Source: JAGOCV01 sp049445855 (GTDB lineage Bacteria; Pseudomonadota; Gammaproteobacteria; Burkholderiales; Burkholderiaceae_C). Taken from it: a DNA stretch of 64,000 bases. Under the pieces are notes generated by a model. The model made no database searches and was not told where the DNA came from. It worked only from the letters and a program-made list of their open reading frames with translations. Positions 31,327-40,751 of this stretch are shown piece by piece. Positions within the stretch are counted from its first letter, which is position 1. Each line of letters opens with the position of its first letter. The stretch is taken from positions 226,160-290,159 of the forward strand of contig NZ_JBMSDV010000006.1 in the NCBI RefSeq assembly GCF_049445855.1, written 5' to 3'. The translations under genes and the position numbers were made by a program.

Positions 31327-32742
31327 ATGCACCCGTTTTCCCCCAGACACCCGCTGCTCCCCAGCCGCATCCACGCACTCGGCGCGTCGGTCGGCGTGGC
31401 TGCCGCCCTTGCCCTTTCAGGCTGCGCGAGCCCGCCACCGGCACCATCCTCGCAGCGGCCCTCCGCCACGCTGCCCGCCACCGCCGAAGCGGCTCCGCAG
31501 GCCACCACCTGCCCCAAGGGCCTGCCCGACAACACACGCTGCCTCTCCGGCAAGGACTCGGCCGGCGCGTTCTACATGATCGCCATCCCGCCGAACTGGC
31601 AAGGCACGCTGGTGATGCATTCGCACGGCGGTCCTGCGCTGGGCGCCGCGACCATGGCGCGCGTGCTGGAAGACATCGACCGCTGGAACATCACGGTACG
31701 CGCGGGCTATGCGTGGGCCGGCTCCAGCTTCCGCCAGGGTGGTGTCGCGGTACGCGCCGCCGCCGAAGACACCGAGCGCCTGCGCCGCATCTTCGTGCAG
31801 CATGTGGCAAAGCCGGAGTTCACGTTGCTGCATGGCCAGTCGTGGGGCGCGAGCGTGGCTGCCGTCGGCGCGTCGATGTTCACGGACGACGGCACGGGCC
31901 GCAAGCCGTACGACGCCGTGCTGCTCACAAGCGGCGTACTGGCCGGTGGCACGAAGGCCTACGACTTCCGGCTCGACTTGCGGGTGATCTATCAGCACCT
32001 TTGTGGCAACCACCCGAAAGCCGACGAGGGGCAGTATCCCCTCTGGATGGGCCTGCCCGCCGGCGCGAAACTCACGCAGGCGGAGCTGCGCGCACGCACC
32101 GACGAATGCCTCGGCCTCGGCAAACCCGCAGCCCAGCGCACGCCTTCGCAGCAACGCAAGCTCGACACCATCACCCGAACCCTGAAGATCCCCCAGAACC
32201 AGGTGCAGTCGCACCTGAACTGGGCCACCTGGCATTTCCAGGACATCGCGCAGAATCGCACCGGCGGGCGCAACGTCTTCGGCAACATCGGCGCGCAGTA
32301 CAGGGGATCCGACGACGATGCCACGCTCAACCGCAGCGCGCTGCGCTATGCCGCAGAGCCGCAGGCCGTCGCAGCCTTCGGCGCGGACACCGACCCCGAC
32401 GGCCGCATTCCCGTGCCCGTCCTCACCGTGCACGGCATCCACGACCCGACCGCGTTCGTCGAAATGGAAGACACCTTCCGCCGCACCATGGAACGCGCGG
32501 GCACGGCCGGCCATCTGGTGCAGACCTTCACCGACGATGGCACGCACAGCTACCTGCACGACCCGATCTACGTCACGCTGTTTGCCACTGTCATCGATTG
32601 GGCGCGCGACGGAACTAAGCCGACGCCGGCCGCGATCGCGCAACGCTGCCCCGCCGCCGAGGCGGCATTCGGAAAGGGCTGCAAGTTCCTGCCGGACTTC
32701 CAGCCGAAGCCGTTGGACACGCGGGTGACGCCGCGGTCATGA
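31327..32742 (+). CDS. Alpha/beta-hydrolase lipoprotein
   Basis: 471 residues. A signal peptide with lipobox LSGC (C33) and a Pro/Ala/Ser linker predict an outer-membrane or periplasmic lipoprotein. The hydrolase fold follows: LVMHSHGGPALG (oxyanion region), nucleophile elbow HGQSWGAS (S172), and VLTVHGIHDPTAFVEME plus TDDGTHSYLHD supplying Asp and His late in the chain. The ATG at 31327 has a strong Shine-Dalgarno (AAAGGAG). Divergent from PPK2. Substrate unknown; an esterase or peptidase-type activity is most likely. Confidence 0.8.
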   Translation: MHPFSPRHPLLPSRIHALGASVGVAAALALSGCASPPPAPSSQRPSATLPATAEAAPQATTCPKGLPDNTRCLSGKDSAGAFYMIAIPPNWQGTLVMHSHGGPALGAATMARVLEDIDRWNITVRAGYAWAGSSFRQGGVAVRAAAEDTERLRRIFVQHVAKPEFTLLHGQSWGASVAAVGASMFTDDGTGRKPYDAVLLTSGVLAGGTKAYDFRLDLRVIYQHLCGNHPKADEGQYPLWMGLPAGAKLTQAELRARTDECLGLGKPAAQRTPSQQRKLDTITRTLKIPQNQVQSHLNWATWHFQDIAQNRTGGRNVFGNIGAQYRGSDDDATLNRSALRYAAEPQAVAAFGADTDPDGRIPVPVLTVHGIHDPTAFVEMEDTFRRTMERAGTAGHLVQTFTDDGTHSYLHDPIYVTLFATVIDWARDGTKPTPAAIAQRCPAAEAAFGKGCKFLPDFQPKPLDTRVTPRS

Positions 32743-32760
32743 AAGCCGCCTGAACAGCGC

Positions 32761-33669
32761 TCAGGCCCTCAGCAATTCCGCCATCCGCGACGCTGCGGGC
32801 GTGAGCGGCCGGGCCTTGAGATGCAGCAGGAACAGCGGACGCGACAACGGCTGCTGGGCCGCGAAATTCACTTGCCTCAAGGTGCCGAGCGCCAGCAGTT
32901 CGGCCACCACCGTGCGCGGCAGCATCGCGACGCCCACCCCACTGGCGACGGTGCGCGCAATGGCGGCGTTGCTGGCGAGTTCCATCCAGGGCCGCGCCTG
33001 GATGCCGTTGGCCTTGCACAGCGCCTCGGTCGCCTGGCGCGTGCCGGAGCCCGGCTCCCGCATGATCCACGGCTGCGCGCTCAGCATGTCTGCCTTGGCG
33101 CGCTTCATCGCCAGTTCGGACGTCGGCGGTGCCACGATGACCAGCGGATCGTCCTTCCACTTCACCGCGTCGATGCGGTCGTCATCCACCTGCCCCTCCA
33201 CCAGCGCGAGGTCGATGTGGCACTCGGTGAGCTCGTCGCACACCCATTGCGTGTTGCCCACCACCAGCCGCAGCGTGACCGCCGGATGCTGCGTGCTGAA
33301 CGTCGCCAGGAACGGCGGCAGCAGATGCCCGGCAATGGTGGTGCTGGCCCCGATGGTGAGGTTGCCGCGCTGCACGCCCACGCGCGCCCGCACGTCCTCC
33401 ATGGCCGTGCGCTCCATCGCGAAGATGCTGCGCGCATGCGTGAGCAATGCCGCGCCGCCCTCGGTGAGCCGGATGCCGGTCTCGCCTTTCATGCGGCTGC
33501 TGCTCGCGCGTCCGCGCTCGATCAGGATGAGCCCGAGCTGGTGCTCGAGCTCGCGCACGCCTTTGGACACCGCCGGCTGGCTGATATGCAGCAACTGCGC
33601 TGCGCGCGAAAAGCTGCCCGCTTCGGCCACGGAAGCAAAAAGCCGCAACAGGTGGAGGTTCAGTGCCAT
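32761..33669 (-). CDS. LysR family regulator, YeiE-like, divergent from yeiH-type exporter
   Basis: 302 residues. Winged helix-turn-helix at 1-60 (LLRLFASVAEAGSFSRAAQLL, ISQPAVSKGVRELEHQLG), then a CysB/CbbR-like effector domain with LTIGASTTIAGHLLPPFLA. It is divergently transcribed, with 69 bp between starts, from a UPF0324 transporter, the same pairing as E. coli yeiE-yeiH; YeiE there responds to sulfite. By analogy it probably controls the neighbour. Start at 33669 (MALNLHLL) chosen over 33675. Confidence 0.85.
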   Translation of the reverse strand: MALNLHLLRLFASVAEAGSFSRAAQLLHISQPAVSKGVRELEHQLGLILIERGRASSSRMKGETGIRLTEGGAALLTHARSIFAMERTAMEDVRARVGVQRGNLTIGASTTIAGHLLPPFLATFSTQHPAVTLRLVVGNTQWVCDELTECHIDLALVEGQVDDDRIDAVKWKDDPLVIVAPPTSELAMKRAKADMLSAQPWIMREPGSGTRQATEALCKANGIQARPWMELASNAAIARTVASGVGVAMLPRTVVAELLALGTLRQVNFAAQQPLSRPLFLLHLKARPLTPAASRMAELLRA

Positions 33670-33703
33670 AACCAAATATTATTGACGCGTGAATTTTATA
33701 TCT

Positions 33704-33732
33704 TTGACTCACAGTTGACGCATGCCTAGTCT
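33704..33732 (+). promoter_or_regulatory. Promoter of the YeiH-type exporter gene (leaderless)
   Basis: TTGACT (33704-33709), 17-bp spacer, TAGTCT (33727-33732), then 6 nt to the ATG at 33739. No Shine-Dalgarno is present. The flanking DNA is AT-rich and contains further TTGAC elements at 33682 and 33715 where the divergent LysR protein could bind. Confidence 0.6.
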
Positions 33733-33738
33733 CGGCGC

Positions 33739-34833
33739 ATGGCACCCCCTTCGACCCCTTCGGCCGCCTCGTCCCCGGTCACTCCCCCGGTCCCCACAAG
33801 CCGTTCGATGCCCCGATTGCCGGGGGTTTTGGTGGCGGCCTTCATTGCTGCCGCCGCCATGCTCGGCAGCCTGTGGGCGCCGGCCCGGCAGGCCGGACTC
33901 GGCGCGCTGACGCTGGCCATGTTCGCCGGCCTGGCGATCGCGAATCTTCCCGGTCAGCCCATCGCAAGCACAGGCCGGGCCAGATCGGGGCTGGACTTCT
34001 GCGGCGGTACGCTCCTGCGCGCCGGCATCGTGCTCTATGGCTTGCGCGTTTCGTTCCAGGACATCGCTGCGGTCGGACTGACGGGCGCGCTGATCGCCGT
34101 CGCCGTGGTCGGCATGGTGTTCGGCGCCGCGATGTACATCGGCCCGCGATGGCTCGGGCTCGACCGGCGCACGTGCGCCCTCATCGGCGCGGGCAGCGCC
34201 ATCTGCGGTGCGGCCGCCGTGATGGCCACGCAGCCGGTGGTGCGCGGTGAATCACGCGACGCTTCGGTCGCGGTGGCGACGGTGGTGGGTTTCGGCACGC
34301 TGTCGATGCTGGCGTTTCCGCTGGCCTTTCCCCTGCTGGGAATGCCGGAACACGCGTTCGGTCTCTACCTCGGGTCCACCGTGCACGAGGTGGCGCAGGT
34401 GGTCGCGGCAGGCGAGGCGATCAGCCCGGCCGTGGCGCAGATCGCGGTCATCGAGAAGATGCTGCGCGTGATGTTGCTCGCGCCGTTCCTTTTTTTCCTG
34501 TCTTATGGATTCCCCGCTGCTGCCAGTGCAACCGGCGAGGCGACGCCGCGTCCGGCGCTGGCCAACGTGCCGTGGTTTGCCGTGCTGTTCATCGTCGTTG
34601 CCGGCATCAACTCCCTGCGCCTGGTGCCACCGCACATCACGGCAGCGCTGCTTCATGTCGACACGTTCATCCTCGGCATGGCGATGGCGGCGATCGGCAT
34701 GAAGACCCGCCTCGTCACGGTGCTGCAGGCCGGCCCGCGCCCGCACGTGCTGGCGGGCGCGTTGTTCACGCTGCTCTTGCTGGGCGGCTACGCCATCAAC
34801 CGCATCGTGCCGTTGCTGCTCATTCCATCTTGA
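33739..34833 (+). CDS. YeiH/UPF0324 family membrane transporter
   Basis: 364 residues, about ten transmembrane helices. Family signatures: LDFCGGTLLRAGIVLYGLRVS, TCALIGAGSAICGAAAVMAT, and YLGSTVHEVAQVVAAGEAIS. The family is annotated as putative sulfate or sulfite exporter; in a window rich in sulfur assimilation genes and beside a YeiE-like regulator, a role in sulfite or sulfate release is reasonable but inferred. The N-terminus (1-25) is a Pro/Ser-rich tail. It overlaps the convergent Bug receptor gene by 14 bp. Confidence 0.85.
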   Translation: MAPPSTPSAASSPVTPPVPTSRSMPRLPGVLVAAFIAAAAMLGSLWAPARQAGLGALTLAMFAGLAIANLPGQPIASTGRARSGLDFCGGTLLRAGIVLYGLRVSFQDIAAVGLTGALIAVAVVGMVFGAAMYIGPRWLGLDRRTCALIGAGSAICGAAAVMATQPVVRGESRDASVAVATVVGFGTLSMLAFPLAFPLLGMPEHAFGLYLGSTVHEVAQVVAAGEAISPAVAQIAVIEKMLRVMLLAPFLFFLSYGFPAAASATGEATPRPALANVPWFAVLFIVVAGINSLRLVPPHITAALLHVDTFILGMAMAAIGMKTRLVTVLQAGPRPHVLAGALFTLLLLGGYAINRIVPLLLIPS

Positions 34834-35785
34834 TGCCCAGTTGCTTGACGGTCCGCGCCCAGAACACGGTTTCCTTCGCCACGCGCGCCTGGATTTCCGA
34901 AGGCGACGACGCCGTTGCCACCATGCCCTGCGTCTTGAGCAGTTCGCCGAACTCGGCGGTGCGCACGATGGCCTGCGTTTCCTTCGCGAGGCGGTCGACG
35001 ATCGCGGCCGGCGTGGCCGAAGGCACATACAGCGCGATCCAGTAGCCGGGCGGCGTCACGCCCGCAAAGCCGGCTTCTGCCATCGTGGGCACGTCGGGCA
35101 TCAGGTTGTTGCGCTTTTCGCTGGCGGTCGCAAGCACGCGGACCTTGCCCGCCTTCAGGTGAACAGCGGCAAGGCTCGCCGGGATGAATGCAAAGCTGTA
35201 ACGTCCCGACAGCAGTTCGGCCATGGCTGCGCCAGAGCCGCGCACGGGGATGTGCTGCGCATCGAAACGCGCCTCTTTCTTGTAGAGCTCGGACACGATG
35301 TGGCTCGTGAAGCCGGCACCCGAAGAAACGTAGTTGGCCTTCGACGGGTCGGCCTGCATCTGCTGCGCAAGCTGCTTCGCATCACGCGCAGGGGCATCGG
35401 CGAGCACGGTGAGCACGACATCGCCACCGTCTGCCAGCACGGCCACGGGCATCAGGTCTTTCGTGGCGTCGTAGCTCACGTTGGGCATCAGCGCGGGAAT
35501 GGTGGTGACAGGCCCGTCGACGGCCAGCAGCACCGAGCGACCGTCGGGTGTGGAGCGCACCACCGAAGCGACGCCGATCGTGCCGTTGCCGCCGCCGCGG
35601 TTGTCGACCACCACGTTCTGTCCCAGGGACGTCTTGAGCTTTTCGGAAAGCACGCGCGCGAATGCATCGCTCGGGCCGCCGGGCGCGGCGGGCACCACGA
35701 GCGACGTGGTACCGCCCGGCGCGAGCTGGGCGAATGCTGGCGCGACGGCCAGGGCGAGCGATGCAAAGATCGTCAGGTATTTCAT
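34820..35785 (-). CDS. Bug/TctC family tripartite tricarboxylate transporter receptor
   Basis: 321-residue periplasmic solute receptor. Signal peptide 1-19 (MKYLTIFASLALAVAPAFAQ). The Bug core is present: LVVPAAPGGPSDAFARVLSE, VVDNRGGGNGTIGVASVVRS, SDGRSVLLAVDGPVT-like region (PDGRSVLLAVDGPVTTIP), and a C-terminal lobe with PTMAEAGFAGVTPPGYWIA. Such receptors bind carboxylates for TctAB permeases, but no tctA/tctB is near. Its start overlaps the stop of the PaaI-like gene (ATGA), so they are co-translated. Ligand unknown. Confidence 0.9.
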   Translation of the reverse strand: MKYLTIFASLALAVAPAFAQLAPGGTTSLVVPAAPGGPSDAFARVLSEKLKTSLGQNVVVDNRGGGNGTIGVASVVRSTPDGRSVLLAVDGPVTTIPALMPNVSYDATKDLMPVAVLADGGDVVLTVLADAPARDAKQLAQQMQADPSKANYVSSGAGFTSHIVSELYKKEARFDAQHIPVRGSGAAMAELLSGRYSFAFIPASLAAVHLKAGKVRVLATASEKRNNLMPDVPTMAEAGFAGVTPPGYWIALYVPSATPAAIVDRLAKETQAIVRTAEFGELLKTQGMVATASSPSEIQARVAKETVFWARTVKQLGIKME

Positions 35786-36303
35786 GCTGGAGTCCTCGGT
35801 GAGTTGGAAAGATAGACGTCGCGCGAATAGGCCGGGCTCTCTTCGCCGCGCAGGAGCAGGACGCCGCTGGCGCGCAGGCAGGGCTGGCCGGCCCCGTCTT
35901 CGAGCGTCATCTGCGAGAAGACGTGGCCGCCCGTCACGCGCAGCACCTCGGCCGTGCCCTGCACCCACGCGCCCTCATCGACACGGCGCAGGAAGTCGCA
36001 GCTGACGCTGACGGTGGGCAGGAAGCGCGAGAGACCTGCGTTGAAGTTGGACGACACGGTGAGGATCACATCGACCAGCGACAGCAACATGCCGCCGTGC
36101 GCACTGCCCGAGGAATTGCAGTGGCGCGGCTCGATGCGCAGACCGATGAGCAGGCGATCTTCGATGCGCCTTGCGTGGAAAGGGCCGATCGACGCCAGGT
36201 ACCCGCTGGGTGGCAGCGCGAGAGGCAGGAAACCCCCGGGCGCTTGCGAATGCGATGGTGCGTGCGCTGACGACGGTGATCGCGCTGGTGTCTGGCTATT
36301 CAT
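35782..36303 (-). CDS. PaaI-family hotdog thioesterase
   Basis: 173 residues; the core hotdog fold (about 40-165) has the signature NSSGSAHGGMLLSLVDVILT, the HGG loop and catalytic Asp of PaaI-type acyl-CoA thioesterases, followed by VSVSCDFLRRVDEGAWVQG. The first 35 residues are Ser/Pro/His-rich and non-conserved. First gene of a pair with the Bug receptor, and close to an acyl-CoA ligase, which suggests carboxylate/acyl-CoA metabolism. Substrate unknown. Confidence 0.85.
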   Translation of the reverse strand: MNSQTPARSPSSAHAPSHSQAPGGFLPLALPPSGYLASIGPFHARRIEDRLLIGLRIEPRHCNSSGSAHGGMLLSLVDVILTVSSNFNAGLSRFLPTVSVSCDFLRRVDEGAWVQGTAEVLRVTGGHVFSQMTLEDGAGQPCLRASGVLLLRGEESPAYSRDVYLSNSPRTPA

Positions 36304-36326
36304 GATCACCCGGTGTACAAACCCGC

Positions 36327-36947
36327 ATGGAATTTTTCTTCGACTTCGTCTCGCCCTATGCCTACTTCGCGTCCACACAGATCGATCCGCTCGGCGAACG
36401 TTTCGGCAGGAAGGTCGCATGGAAGCCGCTGCTCGTCGGCGTCACCGTCACGAAGGTGATGGGTCTGAAGCCCCTGCCGCAGACGCCCCTGAAGTCCGAC
36501 TACATCGCGCACGACAAGCCGCGCATGGCGAAGCTGCTCGGCATTCCTTTCCGGCAGCCGGACATGACGGGCGTGAGCTCTGTGGCCGCGTTGCGTGCCT
36601 ATATGGCGCTCGACGCGCAGAGCCCGTCGATGGCCAGGGCCTTCGCGCACGAAATCTTCCGGCGCCTGTGGGTCGAGAACCTCGGCATCGACAGCGAGGA
36701 CGCCATCTCGCAAGCCTGCGACGCCATCGGCACCGGCGCGCCGCTGCGCACGGTGGCTGTGGCCGCCATGACATCCGACGAAGGCCGGCATGCATTGAAG
36801 ACCGCGGTCGACGAAGCCATCGCCCGGGGCGTGTTCGGCACGCCGTTCTTCATCGTCGACGGCGAACCCATCTGGGGCGTGGACCGGTTGTGGATGGTGG
36901 AACATTGGCTCAGGCACCGTTCGTGGGAGCCGCAACCGGCTGTATGA
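36327..36947 (+). CDS. 2-hydroxychromene-2-carboxylate isomerase family (DsbA-fold) protein
   Basis: 206 residues of the kappa-class GST/HCCA isomerase family. MEFFFDFVSPYAYFAS gives the active-site Ser (S9 region) in place of CxxC, and FGTPFFIVDGEPIWGVDRL is the conserved C-terminal cis-Pro segment. Glutathione-dependent isomerisation in aromatic degradation is known for the family. The last 38 bp overlap the convergent ligase gene. A TACAAA hexamer lies 5 nt before the ATG. Confidence 0.85.
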   Translation: MEFFFDFVSPYAYFASTQIDPLGERFGRKVAWKPLLVGVTVTKVMGLKPLPQTPLKSDYIAHDKPRMAKLLGIPFRQPDMTGVSSVAALRAYMALDAQSPSMARAFAHEIFRRLWVENLGIDSEDAISQACDAIGTGAPLRTVAVAAMTSDEGRHALKTAVDEAIARGVFGTPFFIVDGEPIWGVDRLWMVEHWLRHRSWEPQPAV

Positions 36948-38442
36948 GCGCGATGCGCCTCAGCTCGCCCTTGGCCACCTTGTTGATGCCTGCCAGCGGC
37001 AGGCGGTCGATGACGCGGAACTCGCGCGGCACCTTGAACTTCGCAAGGCGTTCGGCGCAAAGCTTCTGCGCCGCCTCGATGACGGGACCGGACTCCATGC
37101 CCGTGTAGTGCAGCACCACGAACGCCACACCGACCTCGCCCATCACCAGATCGGGCCGGCCCACCACAGCAACGTCGGACACACCGGGAACCTGCCGGAT
37201 GAGGCGCTCCACTTCCGCCGGCGAAACGCCCTCGCCGCCTGTCTTGATCACGTCCCTGGAGCGTTCGATGAACTGCACCGAGCCGTCGTTGTGCACGCGG
37301 ACGCGGTCGCCGGTGCGGAACCAGCCGTCGTCGGTGAACGCCGCGTCGTCGGCGGACGGGTTGCGGTAGTAGCCGCTGAAGATGGTCTTGCCGCGGATGC
37401 CCTTGACCTCCAGCTCACCGGCATCGCCCGCACCCAGGCTGTCGCGCCCGGTTCCGGCGATGCGCAAGGCATACCCTTCGGCCGCAGCGCCGATGGAGCC
37501 TGCGGTCTGTGCGCGCCCCACCTTGCCGACGATGCCCGGCGCCACCATTTCCGTCATGCCCCACCAGCCCACGATGGGCACGCGGAAGTAGGCCTCGTAC
37601 TCGGGCAGCCAGGTGGAGTTGCACCACAGCCGGAAGTGGTGGAAATCGGGCACCGGCAGGCGCGCCAGCGCTGCCGTGCTGAACTGCACATGCGCCGCGA
37701 AGGTCGCCTTTGTCTTCAGCGCGACACGCCAGAAGTGCGTGCCGGAAAAGCGGGGCAACAGCACGATGCGCGCTCCCGCATACAGCGCAGGCAGCAGCGT
37801 CCACGCCAGCCCGACGATGTGATAGAGCGGCACGAACAGCAGCGCCACGTCCGCCGCGGTGAGCGTGCTGATGCGGCTGCCGCTGCTCGCCGCCCAGGCC
37901 ACGTTCTCGCGTGACCAGATCACGGCCTTGGGCCGCGAGGTCGTGCCGGAGGTGAAGAGCATGAAGGCAGGCGCGGCCGGGTCCACCGAAGCGGCGGGCA
38001 AGCCGGGTACGTTGCCCGCCCGGTCGCCCTCCGCCTCGAGCACGTCGCTCATGGGCAGGCTCCACGGGATGCCGAGCTTTTCGGGATCGGGCCGCGCCGC
38101 GAGTCCGTCCTGCCAGATGAGGCCGCTCGCCCCGAGATGGCCTGCAAAGTAGGCGAGCTCGTCAGCCGTGGATTTGGGATTGATCAGCGCGGAAGTGGCC
38201 CCGAGCCAGGCGCAGGCGAACCACGCGATCACAAGCTCCGGGCAATTGTTCGCATAGAGCATGACCTTGTCGCCCTGCCGAACGCCCATGCGGTCCATGC
38301 GTGCAGCGAGCGACTGCACGTCGGCCAGCAGCCCGGCACGCGTCCATTCGCGACCCTCGCCGTCCAGCGGCTCCCAGACCAGCTGGGTTTCATGGGGCTT
38401 TTCGGCGGCTCTTCGCTGCAGCAGGTCGACGACGTCTTGCAT
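36910..38442 (-). CDS. Class I adenylate-forming acyl-CoA ligase
   Basis: 510 residues. ATP-binding P-loop FMLFTSGTTSRPKAVIW (about 165-181), WWGMTEMVAPG, DDGWFRTGDRVRVHNDGS and the C-terminal GGEGVSPAEVERLIRQVPGV with the catalytic Lys near the end (LAGINKVAKGELRR). It activates a carboxylic acid to its CoA ester through an acyl-AMP. Substrate cannot be read. A TTGACA-N17-ATTCCA promoter (38471-38476 / 38448-38453) lies 5 nt before the ATG with no Shine-Dalgarno. A LysR gene is next upstream. Confidence 0.92.
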   Translation of the reverse strand: MQDVVDLLQRRAAEKPHETQLVWEPLDGEGREWTRAGLLADVQSLAARMDRMGVRQGDKVMLYANNCPELVIAWFACAWLGATSALINPKSTADELAYFAGHLGASGLIWQDGLAARPDPEKLGIPWSLPMSDVLEAEGDRAGNVPGLPAASVDPAAPAFMLFTSGTTSRPKAVIWSRENVAWAASSGSRISTLTAADVALLFVPLYHIVGLAWTLLPALYAGARIVLLPRFSGTHFWRVALKTKATFAAHVQFSTAALARLPVPDFHHFRLWCNSTWLPEYEAYFRVPIVGWWGMTEMVAPGIVGKVGRAQTAGSIGAAAEGYALRIAGTGRDSLGAGDAGELEVKGIRGKTIFSGYYRNPSADDAAFTDDGWFRTGDRVRVHNDGSVQFIERSRDVIKTGGEGVSPAEVERLIRQVPGVSDVAVVGRPDLVMGEVGVAFVVLHYTGMESGPVIEAAQKLCAERLAKFKVPREFRVIDRLPLAGINKVAKGELRRIALIQPVAAPTNGA

Positions 38443-38556
38443 GGGTCTGGAATGGAAGTTCTCGATGCATTGTCAAAACTGGGCCGTCCGCTCTCCAATT
38501 CCATTTAGTGCCGCGTGCATAACCTGAACTCATGCAGATGGCGCGCGACCCCACCG

Positions 38557-39471
38557 TCAGAACGTCGGCGATCTCAGGCTGGACCAGTCCTTCTTCATGT
38601 CCTGCAGCACGTCGATGAACGCCTGGCCGATGCGCGACATCGGCTCGAACGTCGCGCGCAGCAGGTTCACCGGCGTGTCGACCGCGTTCTCGACGGGACG
38701 CACGACGACGCGCGTCCAGACCGGCGCGAGCGGCGTGATTTCGTCGATGAGCGCCACGCCGATGCCGGTCTGCACCATGGCGCACGCGATGTCGACCTGC
38801 TGCACTTCGACGGCCGGCCGTATGGTGAGCCCGGCGTCCGCGAAGAGCTGGCGCATGAACTGCCCGATCTGCGTATCGTGGCTGTAGCCGATGAATTTCT
38901 CTGCCGCCAGGTCTTCCAGCGAGACGACGTTGCGCGCCGTGAGCGGATGGTTGGCCGGCAAGGCCGCGACAAGGCGGTTGCCGTAGATCTGCGTGGCCTC
39001 GATGCTCGGGTGCGGGTCGGTCAGGAACACCAGCGCCAGATCCGCCTGTTGCGTGAGCAGCGCATTGATCAGCACATGCGGACGCATGGTGAACAGGCTC
39101 ACCCGCACATCCGGGTACTTCGCCAGGAACCGCGCGATGGCGTGCGGAAGCAACCCCTGCCCCAGGCTCGGCACGCAGGCCAGACGCAGGTGCCCCATGC
39201 GGTGCTCGATGAGATCCTCGGCGACTTCATTGACCCGTTGCACGCCCTGATAGACCAGATTGACCTCGACGAACAGGCGCTTGGCTTCCGGCGTGGGGTA
39301 CAGCCGGCCCTTGATGCGCTCGAACAATTTCAGCCCCAGCCGTTGTTCGGTGTACGACAGGAGCCGCGAGACGGCGGGTTGGGACACATTGAGCAGCCCG
39401 GCAGCGCGGCTGATGGAGCCTGTCTGCATGATGGCCCGGAACACCTCGATCTGCCGGAGGTTCAATCGCAT
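38557..39471 (-). CDS. LysR family transcriptional regulator
   Basis: 304 residues. The N-terminal helix-turn-helix reads LRQIEVFRAIMQTGSISRAA and NVSQPAVSRLLSYTEQRLGL; the effector domain includes LRLACVPSLGQGLLPHAIAR. Start MRLNLRQ at 39471. It lies upstream of the acyl-CoA ligase on the same strand and divergent from a Bug receptor and flavin-reductase-like gene; LysR proteins usually regulate the divergent neighbour, so the Bug gene at 39747 is the likelier target. Confidence 0.9.
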   Translation of the reverse strand: MRLNLRQIEVFRAIMQTGSISRAAGLLNVSQPAVSRLLSYTEQRLGLKLFERIKGRLYPTPEAKRLFVEVNLVYQGVQRVNEVAEDLIEHRMGHLRLACVPSLGQGLLPHAIARFLAKYPDVRVSLFTMRPHVLINALLTQQADLALVFLTDPHPSIEATQIYGNRLVAALPANHPLTARNVVSLEDLAAEKFIGYSHDTQIGQFMRQLFADAGLTIRPAVEVQQVDIACAMVQTGIGVALIDEITPLAPVWTRVVVRPVENAVDTPVNLLRATFEPMSRIGQAFIDVLQDMKKDWSSLRSPTF

Positions 39472-39746
39472 GACTTTCTGGCTCCATCGATGAAATTTCA
39501 ATAACCCGAAGTTAATGAATCAGCCATGCATTGGCAATCGAAGTCCGGCAACTTGCCTGAAATTGACCGGAATCAGCGCGGGATCATCGGCGGCGGACGA
39601 GCCGAGGCTGATTGCGGCCACACACTTAACGTCATGTTATGCACAGCAGACAAAGAAGCATGCGACATTGATGATTGAAGTTCGCAGAATTTCCTGAGCG
39701 CCGACACAACGCCGGCAGTCCAACCGAACCGCTCCAGGAGTGAATC

Positions 39747-40730
39747 TTGAACACGCCCTCACGCCGCTTTCTGCTCAACCTATGGGCCGCGCTGGCCATC
39801 TTTCCAACGGCCTCATTGCTTGCCGTGGCGCAGGACTTTCCCGCTCGCCCGATCCGTGTCGTCGTGCCGTATCCACCGGGCGGTGCGGCAGACAAGCTCG
39901 CACGGGATGTGGCGGCCGACCTGCAGAAACGCGTCAACCAGCCGGTGTATGTGGAAAACCGGCAAGGTGCCGCAGGCAACATCGGCTTCGATGCAGTCGC
40001 GCGCATGCCGGCCGACGGCTACACGCTGCTGATGGCCCCCGCCTCCAACCTCACGGTGCAGTCCGTGCTGTTCAAGAAGCTCAGCTACGACCTCGACAAG
40101 GACTTCGCACCCGTTTCCGTGCTGCTGCAGACGCCCCAGGTGCTCGTGGTGAACGCGGCCCTACCCGTCAACAACGTGAAGGAGCTCGTCCAATACGCAA
40201 GGAAGAATCCCGGCAAGACCAATTTCGGCGCGATCACCGGCGCCTACCAGCATCTGGCAGGCGAGATGCTCAAGACGCAGACCGGTGCCGACTTCGAGCC
40301 GGTGGCCTACCAGGGGCCGGCACCCGCGCTCAACGACCTGCTCGGCGGGCAGACCCAGTTCATGTTCACTGAAATGATGAATGTGCTGCCGCACGTGTCG
40401 TCGGGCAAGCTGCGGCCGATCGCGGTCACCTCGCGCACCCGCACGCCCTGGATGCCGCAGGTGCCCACGATGTCGGAGCTCGGCTTCACGGACTTCGAGG
40501 TGTCGACCTGGTATTCGTTCGTCATCCACAGCGGAACGCCGAAGCCTGCCGTCGACTATCTCTCGCGGGAAATCCGGGCTGTGCTCGCTGCGCCGGATTT
40601 CCGCAAGCGGTACGAGGACGTGGGCGCCTTCACTGTCGGCTCGACACCCGAGGAAATGCAGGACTTCGTGCGCAAGGAATCCGTGCGCTGGCAGGCCGTG
40701 GTCAAGCGTGTCGGCATCCAGCCCAACTGA
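39747..40730 (+). CDS. Bug/TctC family periplasmic receptor
   Basis: 327 residues. Signal peptide with twin Arg (PSRRFLLNLWAALAIFPTAS, cleavage near AVAQD). Core: IRVVVPYPPGGAADKLARDV, VENRQGAAGNIGFDAVARMP, and MFTEMMNVLPHVSSGKLRPI. The start is TTG at 39747, with AGGAG 6 nt upstream (39736-39740). Divergent LysR gene 276 bp away; a flavin-reductase-like gene follows after 21 bp, probably one operon. No permease nearby. Confidence 0.9.
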   Translation: MNTPSRRFLLNLWAALAIFPTASLLAVAQDFPARPIRVVVPYPPGGAADKLARDVAADLQKRVNQPVYVENRQGAAGNIGFDAVARMPADGYTLLMAPASNLTVQSVLFKKLSYDLDKDFAPVSVLLQTPQVLVVNAALPVNNVKELVQYARKNPGKTNFGAITGAYQHLAGEMLKTQTGADFEPVAYQGPAPALNDLLGGQTQFMFTEMMNVLPHVSSGKLRPIAVTSRTRTPWMPQVPTMSELGFTDFEVSTWYSFVIHSGTPKPAVDYLSREIRAVLAAPDFRKRYEDVGAFTVGSTPEEMQDFVRKESVRWQAVVKRVGIQPN

Positions 40731-40751
40731 GCACGGAAAAAGGAAGCCCGC

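Noticed and set aside
32821..33729. 302-codon open frame on the plus strand
   Set aside because: Antisense to the YeiE-like LysR gene, whose helix-turn-helix is clear.
39502..39746. Possible small genes between the LysR gene and the Bug receptor
   Set aside because: The only open frame (39515-39697) has no start context and no similarity; the gap is best read as a divergent promoter region.
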